Shown here: one piece after another, positions 27,538 to 38,995 of the stretch
Layout of the letters: every line of letters starts with the position of its first letter
How positions within the stretch are numbered: the stretch's first letter is position 1
Source of the DNA: Actinomadura cremea
Lineage (GTDB): Bacteria; Actinomycetota; Actinomycetes; Streptosporangiales; Streptosporangiaceae
Length of the DNA: 64,000 nt
Direction: 5' to 3'
NCBI RefSeq assembly: GCF_014648495.1
Contig: NZ_BMRF01000002.1
Location: forward strand, 790,510 to 854,509
The notes under the pieces: generated by a model
What the model saw: the letters and a program-made list of their open reading frames with translations, nothing else
Databases searched by the model: none
Told to the model about the DNA's origin: nothing
Translations under genes and position numbers: made by a program

Positions 27538-28473
27538 TCAAGCGGAGAACGCGGGACGATCGGGTTCCGGGAGCCACTCGCGGCCGGGACGGTACGGGCG
27601 GAAGCCGTCGCGGACGTACGCGACGAGCCGTGGCAGCACGGGATGCCGGTTCCGCGGATGCCACAGCAGCGACCACGGGTACACCGGGACCGGGTCGACG
27701 ACCGGGATCTGCACGACGCCGGGATGCCACGGCACCCGGATCTTCTCGCCCACGCCCGTGATCAGCTCGCGGGACGCGGCGGTCCGCTCCACGAGGTCGT
27801 CCACGCCGAAGTTGGGGCCGGACGTGTCGATGCGCACGCCGAACTCGGCGGTGAAGGCCCGGTAGAAGTCGGCCCACTCGGTGTCGGGCCGCGCGGCGCC
27901 CGGGACCCACACGCTCCGGCCGGCGAGGTCCGCGATCGGCACCCGGTCGAGCCGGGCGAACGGGTGCTCGCGCCCGACCAGGACGTGGATCGGCTCCAGG
28001 TAGACGGGCCGCGCCTCGACGTCGCCGAGGTCCCCGAGCGCGCGGCCGAAGAACGCGTCGATCGTCCCGCGGGCGAGCGCGGGCAGCGCGTCCGCCAGGT
28101 CGTCGGCCCGGATGGTCTCGACGCCCACGTCCGGCACGGTCTCGTGGAACGCCCGGACCGTCTCGACGGACGCGGTCCGCGTCCCGAGCACGCCCACCCG
28201 CAGCGCCCGGTGCCTGCTGCGCACGAGGTCCACCGCCTGGTCGGCGAGCCCGATCAGCGTGCGGGCGTGCACGAGGAAGGACGCGCCGTCGTCGGTGGGC
28301 TCGGCGCCGTTCGGCGTCCGGCGCAGCAGGGCCGTGTCGAGGTCGGACTCCAGTTTCGCGATCCGCTTGGACACCGCCTGCTGGCTGATGCCGAGCCGCG
28401 CCGCCGCGTCGCCGAAGTACCGGTCGTCGGCGACGGCCACGAAGGCGCGCACCGCGCCGAGGTCCAGGTCCAT
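27538..28473 (-). CDS. LysR family transcriptional regulator
   Basis: A 311-residue LysR regulator. The winged helix-turn-helix is at residues 1-60 (FGDAAARLGISQQAVSKRIAKLE), followed by the periplasmic-binding-protein-like effector domain (about 90-300). The start ATG 28473 has GGAGGAGC six bases ahead. It is transcribed away from dnaE, with 116 bases between the starts. The AadA-like gene follows directly, so the two may form an operon. No effector can be inferred. Confidence 0.92.
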   Translation of the reverse strand: MDLDLGAVRAFVAVADDRYFGDAAARLGISQQAVSKRIAKLESDLDTALLRRTPNGAEPTDDGASFLVHARTLIGLADQAVDLVRSRHRALRVGVLGTRTASVETVRAFHETVPDVGVETIRADDLADALPALARGTIDAFFGRALGDLGDVEARPVYLEPIHVLVGREHPFARLDRVPIADLAGRSVWVPGAARPDTEWADFYRAFTAEFGVRIDTSGPNFGVDDLVERTAASRELITGVGEKIRVPWHPGVVQIPVVDPVPVYPWSLLWHPRNRHPVLPRLVAYVRDGFRPYRPGREWLPEPDRPAFSA

Positions 28474-28589
28474 TCAGCTCCTCCTACAACCGGTGGATGT
28501 GACCGCCGGGCGTGTCGATTGTTGGACGGGCGACTCTAGCAGCGGGTCCAATGGCGGCGGCGGGGGATCGGCGACAACCGGGAGGCGTA

Positions 28590-32151
<3,562 letters not shown>

Positions 32152-32165
<14 letters not shown>

Positions 32166-32739
32166 CCCGGGGGTCGAGCAGGGCGAGCATCCGGTCGATC
32201 TGCGCGGACCGCGACCGCTCCACCTTCCCGGCGAGCCCCCGCGTCCACGCGTCCTCGCCGTTGCCCAGCTCCATGCGGGCGAGCTGGACGGCGTCGTCCT
32301 GGTGGGCGATCAGCAGGTTCAGGAACTCGCGCTCGAACCGGCCCGCCGGGAGCCGCTCCAGCGCCGCCAGCTCGGCGTCGGTCGTCTCCGGGACGACCCC
32401 GCCGTGCGCGTGATGGGAGCCGGCGGGCGCCCGGAGCGGACGCTCCCACCCGCGCAGCCGTCCGACGATCCGTTCGCCCTCCGCGCGCTGCGTCGACTCG
32501 ATCGCCGCGGCGAGCGTCCGCACCTCGGACCGCACCGGATGCTCGCGGGCGAGCGCCGCCAGCCGCACGCCCTGCCCCTGGTGCGGCACCATCATCTGCA
32601 GGAACATCACGTCCGTCGAGTTGAAACCCGCGCCGCCGCGGGTCGCGGCGGCGGAGCCGGCGGACGGGCCGCCGGCCCCGCAGCGCGCGAACAGCAGCAG
32701 GCCGCAGGCCGCGAGGACGGCCAGCGCGGCGTACTTCAC
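32152..32739 (-). CDS. DUF305 (CopM-like) exported protein
   Basis: A 195-residue DUF305 protein. A hydrophobic N-terminal signal (1-20, LLLFARCG) may be cleaved or lipidated at Cys20; the Arg before Cys is unusual for a lipobox. The family segment DVMFLQMMVPHQGQGVRLA (about 43-61) and HQDDAVQLARMEL later are ferritin-like helices rich in Met and His, plus SHHAHGG between. Some DUF305 proteins bind copper (cyanobacterial CopM). The GTG at 32739 is only four bases after the stop of a copper-dependent LPMO, so they are almost certainly cotranscribed. A copper-delivery role is inferred. Confidence 0.85.
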
Positions 32740-32743
32740 CGCG

Positions 32744-33607
32744 TCAGGCGGCGCGCCACAGCGCGGGCGTCGTCGCCGGCTCCCACCCGGCGAGGGCGGT
32801 GTGCGGCTGCAGGCACGCGTACGCCGTGCCGTTGTAGGTGACCGTGTCGCCCGCGGCGTAGGACGTCCCGGTCGCCCACGTGCCGGACGGCGGGTCGGTG
32901 GGCGGGTCGGTGGGCGGGTCCGTCGGCGGGTTCGTCGGGGGATCGGTGGGCGGGTTCGTCGGGGTGCCGGCGCCGCCGAAGTCCACGTCGGAGCAGGTGT
33001 AGAACGCCTCGTCGCTGTACTCCATCCGCTGCCAGATCGAGTAGACGAGGTGCCTGCCCGTCCGCTGCGGCAGGTTCAGCGTCCACTTCGTGAACGTGAC
33101 CGGGTCCACGTCGTCGAACGTCTGGAGGTGGACCAGGTCGGACCAGCGCAGCGGCTGCGTCGGGTCCCAGCCCGCGCGGGTGATGTAGAACTCGAACCGG
33201 CTGCCCCGGTGCGGCGCGGTCGCGTGGTAGGTGATCTCGAATGGCCCGGGGGAGACGCGCGTCGCGGGCCAGTCGGCCCGCCGCAGGTCGAGGCCCCGGT
33301 ACTTCGCCCGTCCGGCACTGCACAACTGCCCGTCCGGGACCATCTCGCGGTGCCGCCCGTCCACGGTGAGCAGCGACACCTCGTTCCAGTCGTAGAACGC
33401 CTGCGTGCCGCCGGCCGCGACGGCCGCCTTGCACGCGTCCGAGTCGGGGGTCTCCGGCCCCTCGTCCTTGCAGACGTACACGCGGCTCGGGGGATTCGAC
33501 ATCGTGCCGTGCGCGCTCGCCGGCGCCGCCGACGCGACCAGCACGGCGACCGACGCGGCCGGCAGGACGACGGCCGCGAGCGCGGCCTTCGAGCGGGGGG
33601 ATCGCAT
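32744..33607 (-). CDS. AA10 lytic polysaccharide monooxygenase with chitin-binding domain
   Basis: A 287-residue secreted copper enzyme. The signal peptide ends ASA just before HGTMSNPPSR, so His becomes the mature N-terminus and forms the copper His-brace with a later His (in YHATAPHRGSRFEFY). The AA10 domain (about 34-215) is followed by a Pro/Thr linker of PTDPPTNP repeats and a C-terminal ChiC-type chitin-binding domain (about 240-287, GDTVTYNGTAYAC). It oxidatively cleaves crystalline chitin, or possibly cellulose. ATG 33607 has an AAGGAGA site. It lies 39 bases after the chitinase gene on the same strand. Confidence 0.94.
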   Translation of the reverse strand: MRSPRSKAALAAVVLPAASVAVLVASAAPASAHGTMSNPPSRVYVCKDEGPETPDSDACKAAVAAGGTQAFYDWNEVSLLTVDGRHREMVPDGQLCSAGRAKYRGLDLRRADWPATRVSPGPFEITYHATAPHRGSRFEFYITRAGWDPTQPLRWSDLVHLQTFDDVDPVTFTKWTLNLPQRTGRHLVYSIWQRMEYSDEAFYTCSDVDFGGAGTPTNPPTDPPTNPPTDPPTDPPTDPPSGTWATGTSYAAGDTVTYNGTAYACLQPHTALAGWEPATTPALWRAA

Positions 33608-33646
33608 GGATCTCCTTTCCTGTTTCACGGGGGGTACTGCGGAGTC

Positions 33647-35206
33647 CTACGGGAGGGTGTCGAGGTGGGCGCCGACCGTCCGGGCGAAGCCGCCGCCGTT
33701 GGTGACGTCCCAGTTGATCGACCACGTCATCGCGCCCCGGATGTCCGGGTACGTCCGCGCGGGCCGGAACGAGCCGCAGCGCGTGCCCCGGGCGAGGCAG
33801 TCGAGCGCGTCCGTCACCGCGGACGGCGCGACCACGCCGCCGCCCGCCGCGCCGGGCCCCGCGGGCAGTCCGAGCGCCACCTGGTCGGCGCGCAGCCCGT
33901 TCTCGAGCTGGATGCAGGCGAGCGCCGTCATGAAGTCGACCGAGCCCTGTCCGTACACCCGCTGGTCGCAGCCCAGCATCGAGCCCGAGTTGTAGTACTG
34001 CATGTGGACGACGGTCAGGATGTCCTTGATGTCGAGCGCGAGCCGGAAGTACGACCCGCCGGTCGACTGCATGTCGATCGTCTGCGGCGCCATCGTGATG
34101 ATCAGCTCGGCACCGGCCTCCGCCCGCAGCGCACGCAGCGCCTGCGCCATGTACGTCGGGTTCAGCCCGTTCTCGAGGTCGATGTCGACGCCGTCGAACC
34201 CGTACTCGTTCATCAGCCCGTACACCGTGTCCGCGAACAGCGTCGCCGCCGCCGGGCCGTCGACCCGCACCGTGCCCTTCTCGCCGCCGACCGAGAGAAT
34301 GACCTTCTTCCCCGCGGCCCGCAGCGCGGCGACGTCCGCCTTGAACTGCGCGTCCGTGTACCCCCCGAGGGCCTGCGACAGCCCGGGGTCGACGCCGAAC
34401 ACGACCTCGCCCGCCCGCGACGTGGCCTCACCGAACGCGACGGCGACGAGGTCGTACTCGTCCGGCGTCTGCGACAGCCGCAACTCCTGGGCCGGGTTCT
34501 CGAAGTTGTGCCAGTAGCCCGTCAGGAAATGCCGGGGCAGGGGCCCGGCCGCGCACCCGGTGGTCGTCCCCGTGACCTCGCTCCCGGCCGACTCGCCCGC
34601 CGCGCCGTACGCCTTCACGGTGAACGTGTGGGTCGTGCAGGGCTCCAGGCCGCCGACCGTCGCCGTGACCCCGGACGCCGTCGCGCGCACGTCCGTCCCC
34701 GCGTACACCCGGTAGCCGTCGGGCGCCCCGGCGCTCGCCGTCCACGACAGCGTCAGCGAGGTGTCCGTCCGCGCGGTGACCTGCGGCGATCCGGGTGCGC
34801 CGAGCTCGCCGCCGTCCGGTGCGCCGGTGCAGGGGCTTCCGTTGAACGTGCAGTTCAGCGGGGCGCCCGGACCGCTCCCGAGGAACCCGAACGCGACCTC
34901 GCCGCCCGGCGGGATGCCCGCGTTCCAGCCCCGGTCGGTGAACGTGTGGTGGTCGCCGTCCCTGGTCAGCGCCGCGTCCCAGAACGAGCCGACGCTCGTC
35001 CCGGCGGGCAGGTCGAACTCGACGCGCCACCCGTCGATCGCGGCGGCGGTTCCGTTCGTGAGGGTGAACCGGGCCTGCCAGCCCGATCCCCAGTCGGCGG
35101 TCTTCTCGAACGTCGCGGCCGATGCGGCGGCGGCGAGTGCGGGCGGTGGGAGCAGCAGGACGAGCAGCAGCGCGGCGAGGACGCCGGCGAGAGAACGCGT
35201 GCGCAA
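33647..35206 (-). CDS. Secreted GH18 chitinase with CBM2 and FnIII domains
   Basis: A 519-residue secreted enzyme: signal peptide (about 1-26), CBM2-type carbohydrate-binding module (about 30-130, FTLTNGTAAAIDGWRVEFDLPAG), fibronectin III domain (about 145-230), then a GH18 catalytic domain with FDGVDIDLE (DxxDxDxE; the Glu is the acid) and MQYYN. It hydrolyses chitin outside the cell. The start is TTG 35206, six bases after GGAG; it places the signal peptide at the N-terminus. It leads an operon with the LPMO and DUF305 genes. A CsnR-like palindrome lies 68 bases upstream. Confidence 0.94.
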   Translation of the reverse strand: MRTRSLAGVLAALLLVLLLPPPALAAAASAATFEKTADWGSGWQARFTLTNGTAAAIDGWRVEFDLPAGTSVGSFWDAALTRDGDHHTFTDRGWNAGIPPGGEVAFGFLGSGPGAPLNCTFNGSPCTGAPDGGELGAPGSPQVTARTDTSLTLSWTASAGAPDGYRVYAGTDVRATASGVTATVGGLEPCTTHTFTVKAYGAAGESAGSEVTGTTTGCAAGPLPRHFLTGYWHNFENPAQELRLSQTPDEYDLVAVAFGEATSRAGEVVFGVDPGLSQALGGYTDAQFKADVAALRAAGKKVILSVGGEKGTVRVDGPAAATLFADTVYGLMNEYGFDGVDIDLENGLNPTYMAQALRALRAEAGAELIITMAPQTIDMQSTGGSYFRLALDIKDILTVVHMQYYNSGSMLGCDQRVYGQGSVDFMTALACIQLENGLRADQVALGLPAGPGAAGGGVVAPSAVTDALDCLARGTRCGSFRPARTYPDIRGAMTWSINWDVTNGGGFARTVGAHLDTLP

Positions 35207-35273
35207 GACGCACTCCAAGGGCGGGTAGGGAGCGGACGGACGTTCCCCCGAACCCCGAAGCGATCGCGATCTA

Positions 35274-35290
35274 ATAGGAAGGTTTCCTAA
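35274..35290 (-). promoter_or_regulatory. CsnR-like operator upstream of the chitinase operon
   Basis: On the minus strand the 17-mer TTAGGAAACCTTCCTAT differs at a few central and end positions from TTAGGAAAGTTTCCTAA, the palindrome I recall for the ROK-family repressor CsnR and found before many actinomycete chitinase/chitosanase genes. The flanks are AT-rich. Confidence 0.6.
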
Positions 35291-35759
35291 TTGGTGGCAC
35301 GTTAACCACGACTTCGCCCCTCGGCAAGCCCCGGAGACCGCGCCCCCCGCACACGCCCTCAACCAGCGCAGCTAGGCGCCCGAACCACCGGGACCCGCCG
35401 AAGAACATTGGCGAACTTCGCCGAAACACCGCCCCTCCATCGGCTGCGACCGACAACGCCGCAGGCCGGTCCACGCCCGGATCGGCCCACCGGCGCGCCT
35501 CATGGGCGAGGCGCGGCGGACGCGCGTCGTCGACGGCGAGGGCGTCCGGCCGGATCGCCGCCTCGTGCAGATGCTCGGGTCGGACGGACGGGGCGTGCTC
35601 GGCGCCGACGTGGCGCCGTGGGCGGACGCGGACCCCTGGGGCGGGTGGCCGCCCGGGGCGGCGGCGAGGGCTGATCGGCAGGTCAGGCGGGTTCGCGAGC
35701 GGTTACGCCGTGGCCTTCACCGGGCACAGGACGGCAAACGTCGCATTTCGGGAGGAATC
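35291..35759. other. Divergent intergenic region, chitinase and ureohydrolase
   Basis: About 470 bases. It holds the ureohydrolase promoter region and its GGGAGGA site (35750-35756). A frame open from 35502 joins the ureohydrolase frame but has no ribosome site and does not look like family sequence. I looked for guanidine riboswitch cores and saw none. Confidence 0.4.
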
Positions 35760-36974
35760 GTGAGCGAGCCGACCGAGCCGACCGAGCCGACCGACCGGCA
35801 CGAACTCATCGCCGGGCTGCAGGGGGAGCGGGCCAAGCGGTTCGAGCGGGAGATCACCGACGAGCGCCACCGGGAGGAACTGCGGCGGGCGCACCGGCTG
35901 GGGCTGCCCCCGGCCGACTCGATCGTGGACAGGGAGCAGGCGTCCACGTTCCAGCGCGGGGAACTGCCCCACTTCTCCGGCATCGCCACGTTCCTCAAGG
36001 CCCCGTACCTCGAGGACGTGACGCGGGTGGGGGAGCACGAGGTCGCCGTCGTCGGCGCGCCCCTCGACACCGGCACCACGTACCGTCCCGGCCCCCGCTT
36101 CGGGCCGCAGGGCATGCGGCACATCTCCGCCCTCTACACCCCGTACTACTACGAGATGGGCGTCGATCTGCGCGAGCAGCTGTCGATGGTGGACGTCGGC
36201 GACATCTTCGTCACCCCGGCCAACATCGAGAAGGCGTTCGACCAGATCACCAAGGGCGTCGAGCATCTGGTCGGGGCGGGGGCGTTCCCGGTCATCCTGG
36301 GCGGTGACCACTCGATCGGCTTCCCGACGGCGCGCGGGGTGATGAACGCGTTCGGCCGCAAGATCGGCGTCATCCACTTCGACCGGCACCTCGACACGCA
36401 GCGCCGCGACCTGGACGAACGCATGCACACGACGCCGTACTACTGGGCGGCGCACGAGCTGCACTTCGACATGGGGAACCTCGTGCAGATCGGGATCGGC
36501 GGCTGGCAGGTGCCGCGCGCGGGTGTGGCGGAGGCCCGGGACGGCGGCTCGGTGGTGATCACCGCCGAGGACGTCGAGCGGCTCGGCGTCGACCGGGTCG
36601 CCGACCTCGCCCTGGAGGTCGCGTGGGGCGGCGGCGCCGAGGGCGTGTTCCTGTCGTTCGACATCGACGCCGTCGACCCGGGCTTCGCGCCCGGCACCGG
36701 CTGGCCGGAGCCGGGCGGCCTGTACCCGCGCGAGGTCCTGAGGCTGGTGCGCCGGTTCGCGGCGGAGGGGCTGCTCGGCATGGAGGTCGTCGAGGTGTCG
36801 CCGCCCTACGACGTGTCGGACGTGACGAGCCTGCTGGGCGTCCGGCTGGTCTGCGAGGTGCTCGCGGCGAGCGTCGGGGCGGGCCGTCTCGGGCGGGCCC
36901 GCGACGGCCGCCCGCACGCCGGGGGGCGGGCCCGGGACGGCCGTCCGGATCCCGGGCCCGCCGACGCGCGGTAG
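35760..36974 (+). CDS. Ureohydrolase (agmatinase family), guanidine-hydrolase-like
   Basis: A 404-residue arginase-superfamily enzyme with GGDHS, FDRHLDTQ (in place of the common DAHxD) and SFDIDAVDPGFAPGTGWPEPGG, which supply the two-metal ligands. A long N-terminal extension includes SGIATFLKAPYLEDV. In my recollection FDRHxDTQ, ERMHTTPYY, GIGGWQVPR and TGWPEPGG resemble Ni-dependent guanidine hydrolase (GdmH) and guanidinobutyrase groups more than plain agmatinases. It should hydrolyse a guanidino compound to urea plus an amine or ammonia. GTG 35760 follows GGGAGGA. No HypA/HypB-type nickel genes or urea-metabolism genes are adjacent. The C-terminal tail is low-complexity. Confidence 0.85.
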   Translation: MSEPTEPTEPTDRHELIAGLQGERAKRFEREITDERHREELRRAHRLGLPPADSIVDREQASTFQRGELPHFSGIATFLKAPYLEDVTRVGEHEVAVVGAPLDTGTTYRPGPRFGPQGMRHISALYTPYYYEMGVDLREQLSMVDVGDIFVTPANIEKAFDQITKGVEHLVGAGAFPVILGGDHSIGFPTARGVMNAFGRKIGVIHFDRHLDTQRRDLDERMHTTPYYWAAHELHFDMGNLVQIGIGGWQVPRAGVAEARDGGSVVITAEDVERLGVDRVADLALEVAWGGGAEGVFLSFDIDAVDPGFAPGTGWPEPGGLYPREVLRLVRRFAAEGLLGMEVVEVSPPYDVSDVTSLLGVRLVCEVLAASVGAGRLGRARDGRPHAGGRARDGRPDPGPADAR

Positions 36975-37354
36975 GTCAGGTGGCCGCCTTCGCGGCCGGA
37001 CGGTCGCCGGCCTCGTCCAGCACGCCCCGGGCGGGCGCGCGGCCGTGCCGCATGACGAGACGCACCGGTACCAGCCGACCCTGCACGAGGGGACGGCGCC
37101 GGTCGAGCCGTCGTCCGACCCCGGCCACCACCCGACCGGACCTCGCCGACCAGTCGATCCGCTGGTGCGGATGCGGCGGTCGATGAACCCCGACCGCCCG
37201 ACACCGTCCTTGACCGACGGTGCGGGCGCGGCCGCGGGCCCGCACGGTATGTTGACACGATGTCGACAGACATTGGCGTATCGCCAGTAAACGGGCCCCG
37301 TCGCGGCGGCCGGTATCGTCGGAGGCCGGACGGGCGAGGACGGTGAGGGCACGC
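36975..37354. other. Intergenic region upstream of the TetR gene
   Basis: 380 bases with no supportable gene. Near the TetR end, TGTTGACA (37251-37258 region) and TGTCGACA (37261-37268) are repeated 11 bases apart. Because TGTCGACA is its own complement this also reads as an inverted repeat, and could be the TetR operator over its own promoter. Confidence 0.4.
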
Positions 37355-38044
37355 ATGGGCCAGGACGCATCGGACGGGGGGACGCCGCCGCCGCGACGCG
37401 TCCGCAAGGAACCGGACGAACGGCGCGACCAGATCCTCGCGTGCGCGCGCGGCCTGTTCAGCCGGCGCCCCTACGCCGAGGTGTCCAACACCGAGATCGC
37501 CGCCGTCGCGGGGGTCAGCCGGGGACTGCTGAACCACTACTTCGGCACCAAGCGCGAGCTGTACCTGGCGGCCGTGAGCCAGATGATGAGCGTCCCGCCC
37601 ATCCCGATCCCGCCGTTCGTGGAGGGCACGGTGGTGCGCGAGCGCGTCGCGCAGAGCCTCGACGCGTGGCTCGAGCTGCTGGAGCGCAACCGGGAGACCT
37701 GGGTCGCCGCCCTCGACATGACCGCCTCGGGCGGTGACGAGGACCTCGAGCGCATCCTCGAGGAGGGCCGGGACCGCGCCGTCGACCACATGACCGAGGT
37801 CGTCGGGCTCACCCCGCTGTCGCGGGAGCGGCCCGAGATCCGCGCCGCCTTCCACGGCTACGCCGCCCTGGCGGTCGCCACCAGCCGCGAATGGCTCAAG
37901 AGCGGGCGGCTGACCAGGGCGCAGGTCCACCTGATCCTGCAGGAGGTCCTGCTGAACCTGCTCGAGCTCTTCCCCCGCCTGCTGGAGGACGCGGCGCCGC
38001 CGCGTTCCCCCGAGGACGCGGCGGCGCTGACGTCCCCCGAGTGA
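37355..38044 (+). CDS. TetR/AcrR family regulator
   Basis: A 229-residue regulator. The helix-turn-helix lies at about 22-66 (VSNTEIAAVAGVSRGLLNHYFGTKRELYLAA). The ligand domain has VPPIPIPPFVEG after the DNA-binding part. ATG 37355 has GAGGG about six bases ahead; a GTG four codons upstream is possible. The 3' 149 bases overlap the end of the EamA transporter gene on the opposite strand, so each transcript contains antisense to the other. The EamA gene is a plausible target. Confidence 0.9.
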   Translation: MGQDASDGGTPPPRRVRKEPDERRDQILACARGLFSRRPYAEVSNTEIAAVAGVSRGLLNHYFGTKRELYLAAVSQMMSVPPIPIPPFVEGTVVRERVAQSLDAWLELLERNRETWVAALDMTASGGDEDLERILEEGRDRAVDHMTEVVGLTPLSRERPEIRAAFHGYAALAVATSREWLKSGRLTRAQVHLILQEVLLNLLELFPRLLEDAAPPRSPEDAAALTSPE

Positions 38045-38909
38045 CGGGCTCGTGCCGCGGCACGGCGGCGACGGCCAGGACCGACAGGCCGAGCGCGAGC
38101 ATGCCGAGCGCGTCCGGCCACGGGCCGCCGTAGAGGACGGCCGACACGGGCAGCAGGTAGGTCTTGGCGGTGGCCGTCGCGACCAGCCCGACGATCACCA
38201 GGCGGCACCGTTGCAGGGCGACCTGCAACTGGCCCAGGGCGAGCAAGGCCGTGCATGCGAACAGGTACGGGTACGGGGACGCGGCCAGCGCGCGCGGGGA
38301 GGCGCCGAGTTCGGCGGCTCCGAGAAGCATCAGTTCGGCGGTCCCGGTGAGCAGGCCGACGCTCACGGCGAGGGACACCCCGGTCAGCGGGCGCGCGTGG
38401 ACGCCCTTGCCGGGGCGCTCGACGGTCAGGAACATGACCGACGGCGCCAGCAGCGAGGGCAGCACCACCGCCAGGAGGAGCGCGGTGCCGGGCGCCGCGG
38501 CCTGCGGGACGTCCGCCGCGCCGGGGGCGGCCCCCGCGGACGCGGCCCGCGCGAACAGCAGCGTCGCGGCCGCCAGCAGGAGCACGCAGCGCCATTCGCG
38601 CGGGGTGAGGCGCTCGCCCAGGACCGGCACCGCGAAGACGAGCAGGACGGCCAGGCCCGCCAGGAACATCGGCTGCGCCTCGCCGGGGGCCAGCCCGGTC
38701 AGCGCCGCGACCTGGACGCTCGCGCCGCCGCCCAGCACCACGGCGCCGGTCAGCCACAGCCGGCTGCCGAGCAGCGCGCCCGCCAGCCGGTGCGGGCGGT
38801 CGCCGCGCAGCGGAGGCATGCCGGCGGCGGCCGATTTGAAGTAGGCCAGCCCGCCGAAGTACAGGCCGGTGGACAGGAGGGCGAGCACGTGGTGGAGGTG
38901 GGCTTGCAT
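37896..38909 (-). CDS. EamA/DMT family membrane transporter
   Basis: A 337-residue protein with about ten hydrophobic helices in two halves (about 5-140 and 155-285), the pattern of drug/metabolite (EamA) transporters. Charged segments are few: GERLTPREWR between helices 4 and 5 is typical of the family. The C-terminal 50 residues are Pro/Gly/Arg-rich and are encoded antisense to the TetR gene; they may have little function. ATG 38909 has AAGG seven bases ahead. Substrate unknown. Confidence 0.78.
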   Translation of the reverse strand: MQAHLHHVLALLSTGLYFGGLAYFKSAAAGMPPLRGDRPHRLAGALLGSRLWLTGAVVLGGGASVQVAALTGLAPGEAQPMFLAGLAVLLVFAVPVLGERLTPREWRCVLLLAAATLLFARAASAGAAPGAADVPQAAAPGTALLLAVVLPSLLAPSVMFLTVERPGKGVHARPLTGVSLAVSVGLLTGTAELMLLGAAELGASPRALAASPYPYLFACTALLALGQLQVALQRCRLVIVGLVATATAKTYLLPVSAVLYGGPWPDALGMLALGLSVLAVAAVPRHEPVTRGTSAPPRPRGNAAAPRPPAGGGRARAGSAGPPAGSGGPAPWSAARS

Positions 38910-38995
38910 GTGACTGCCTTTCCGGCCGCCCGCGGCCCGGCGGGTCGGGGGCGCTCACGGACCGCGGGCGGCGTCTCGGAGAGGAACGGGCTCGG

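Noticed and set aside
35291-35759. Guanidine riboswitch upstream of the ureohydrolase
   Set aside because: I looked for the guanidine-I core, ACGR hairpin pairs and the guanidine-III pseudoknot sequences and found no convincing match.
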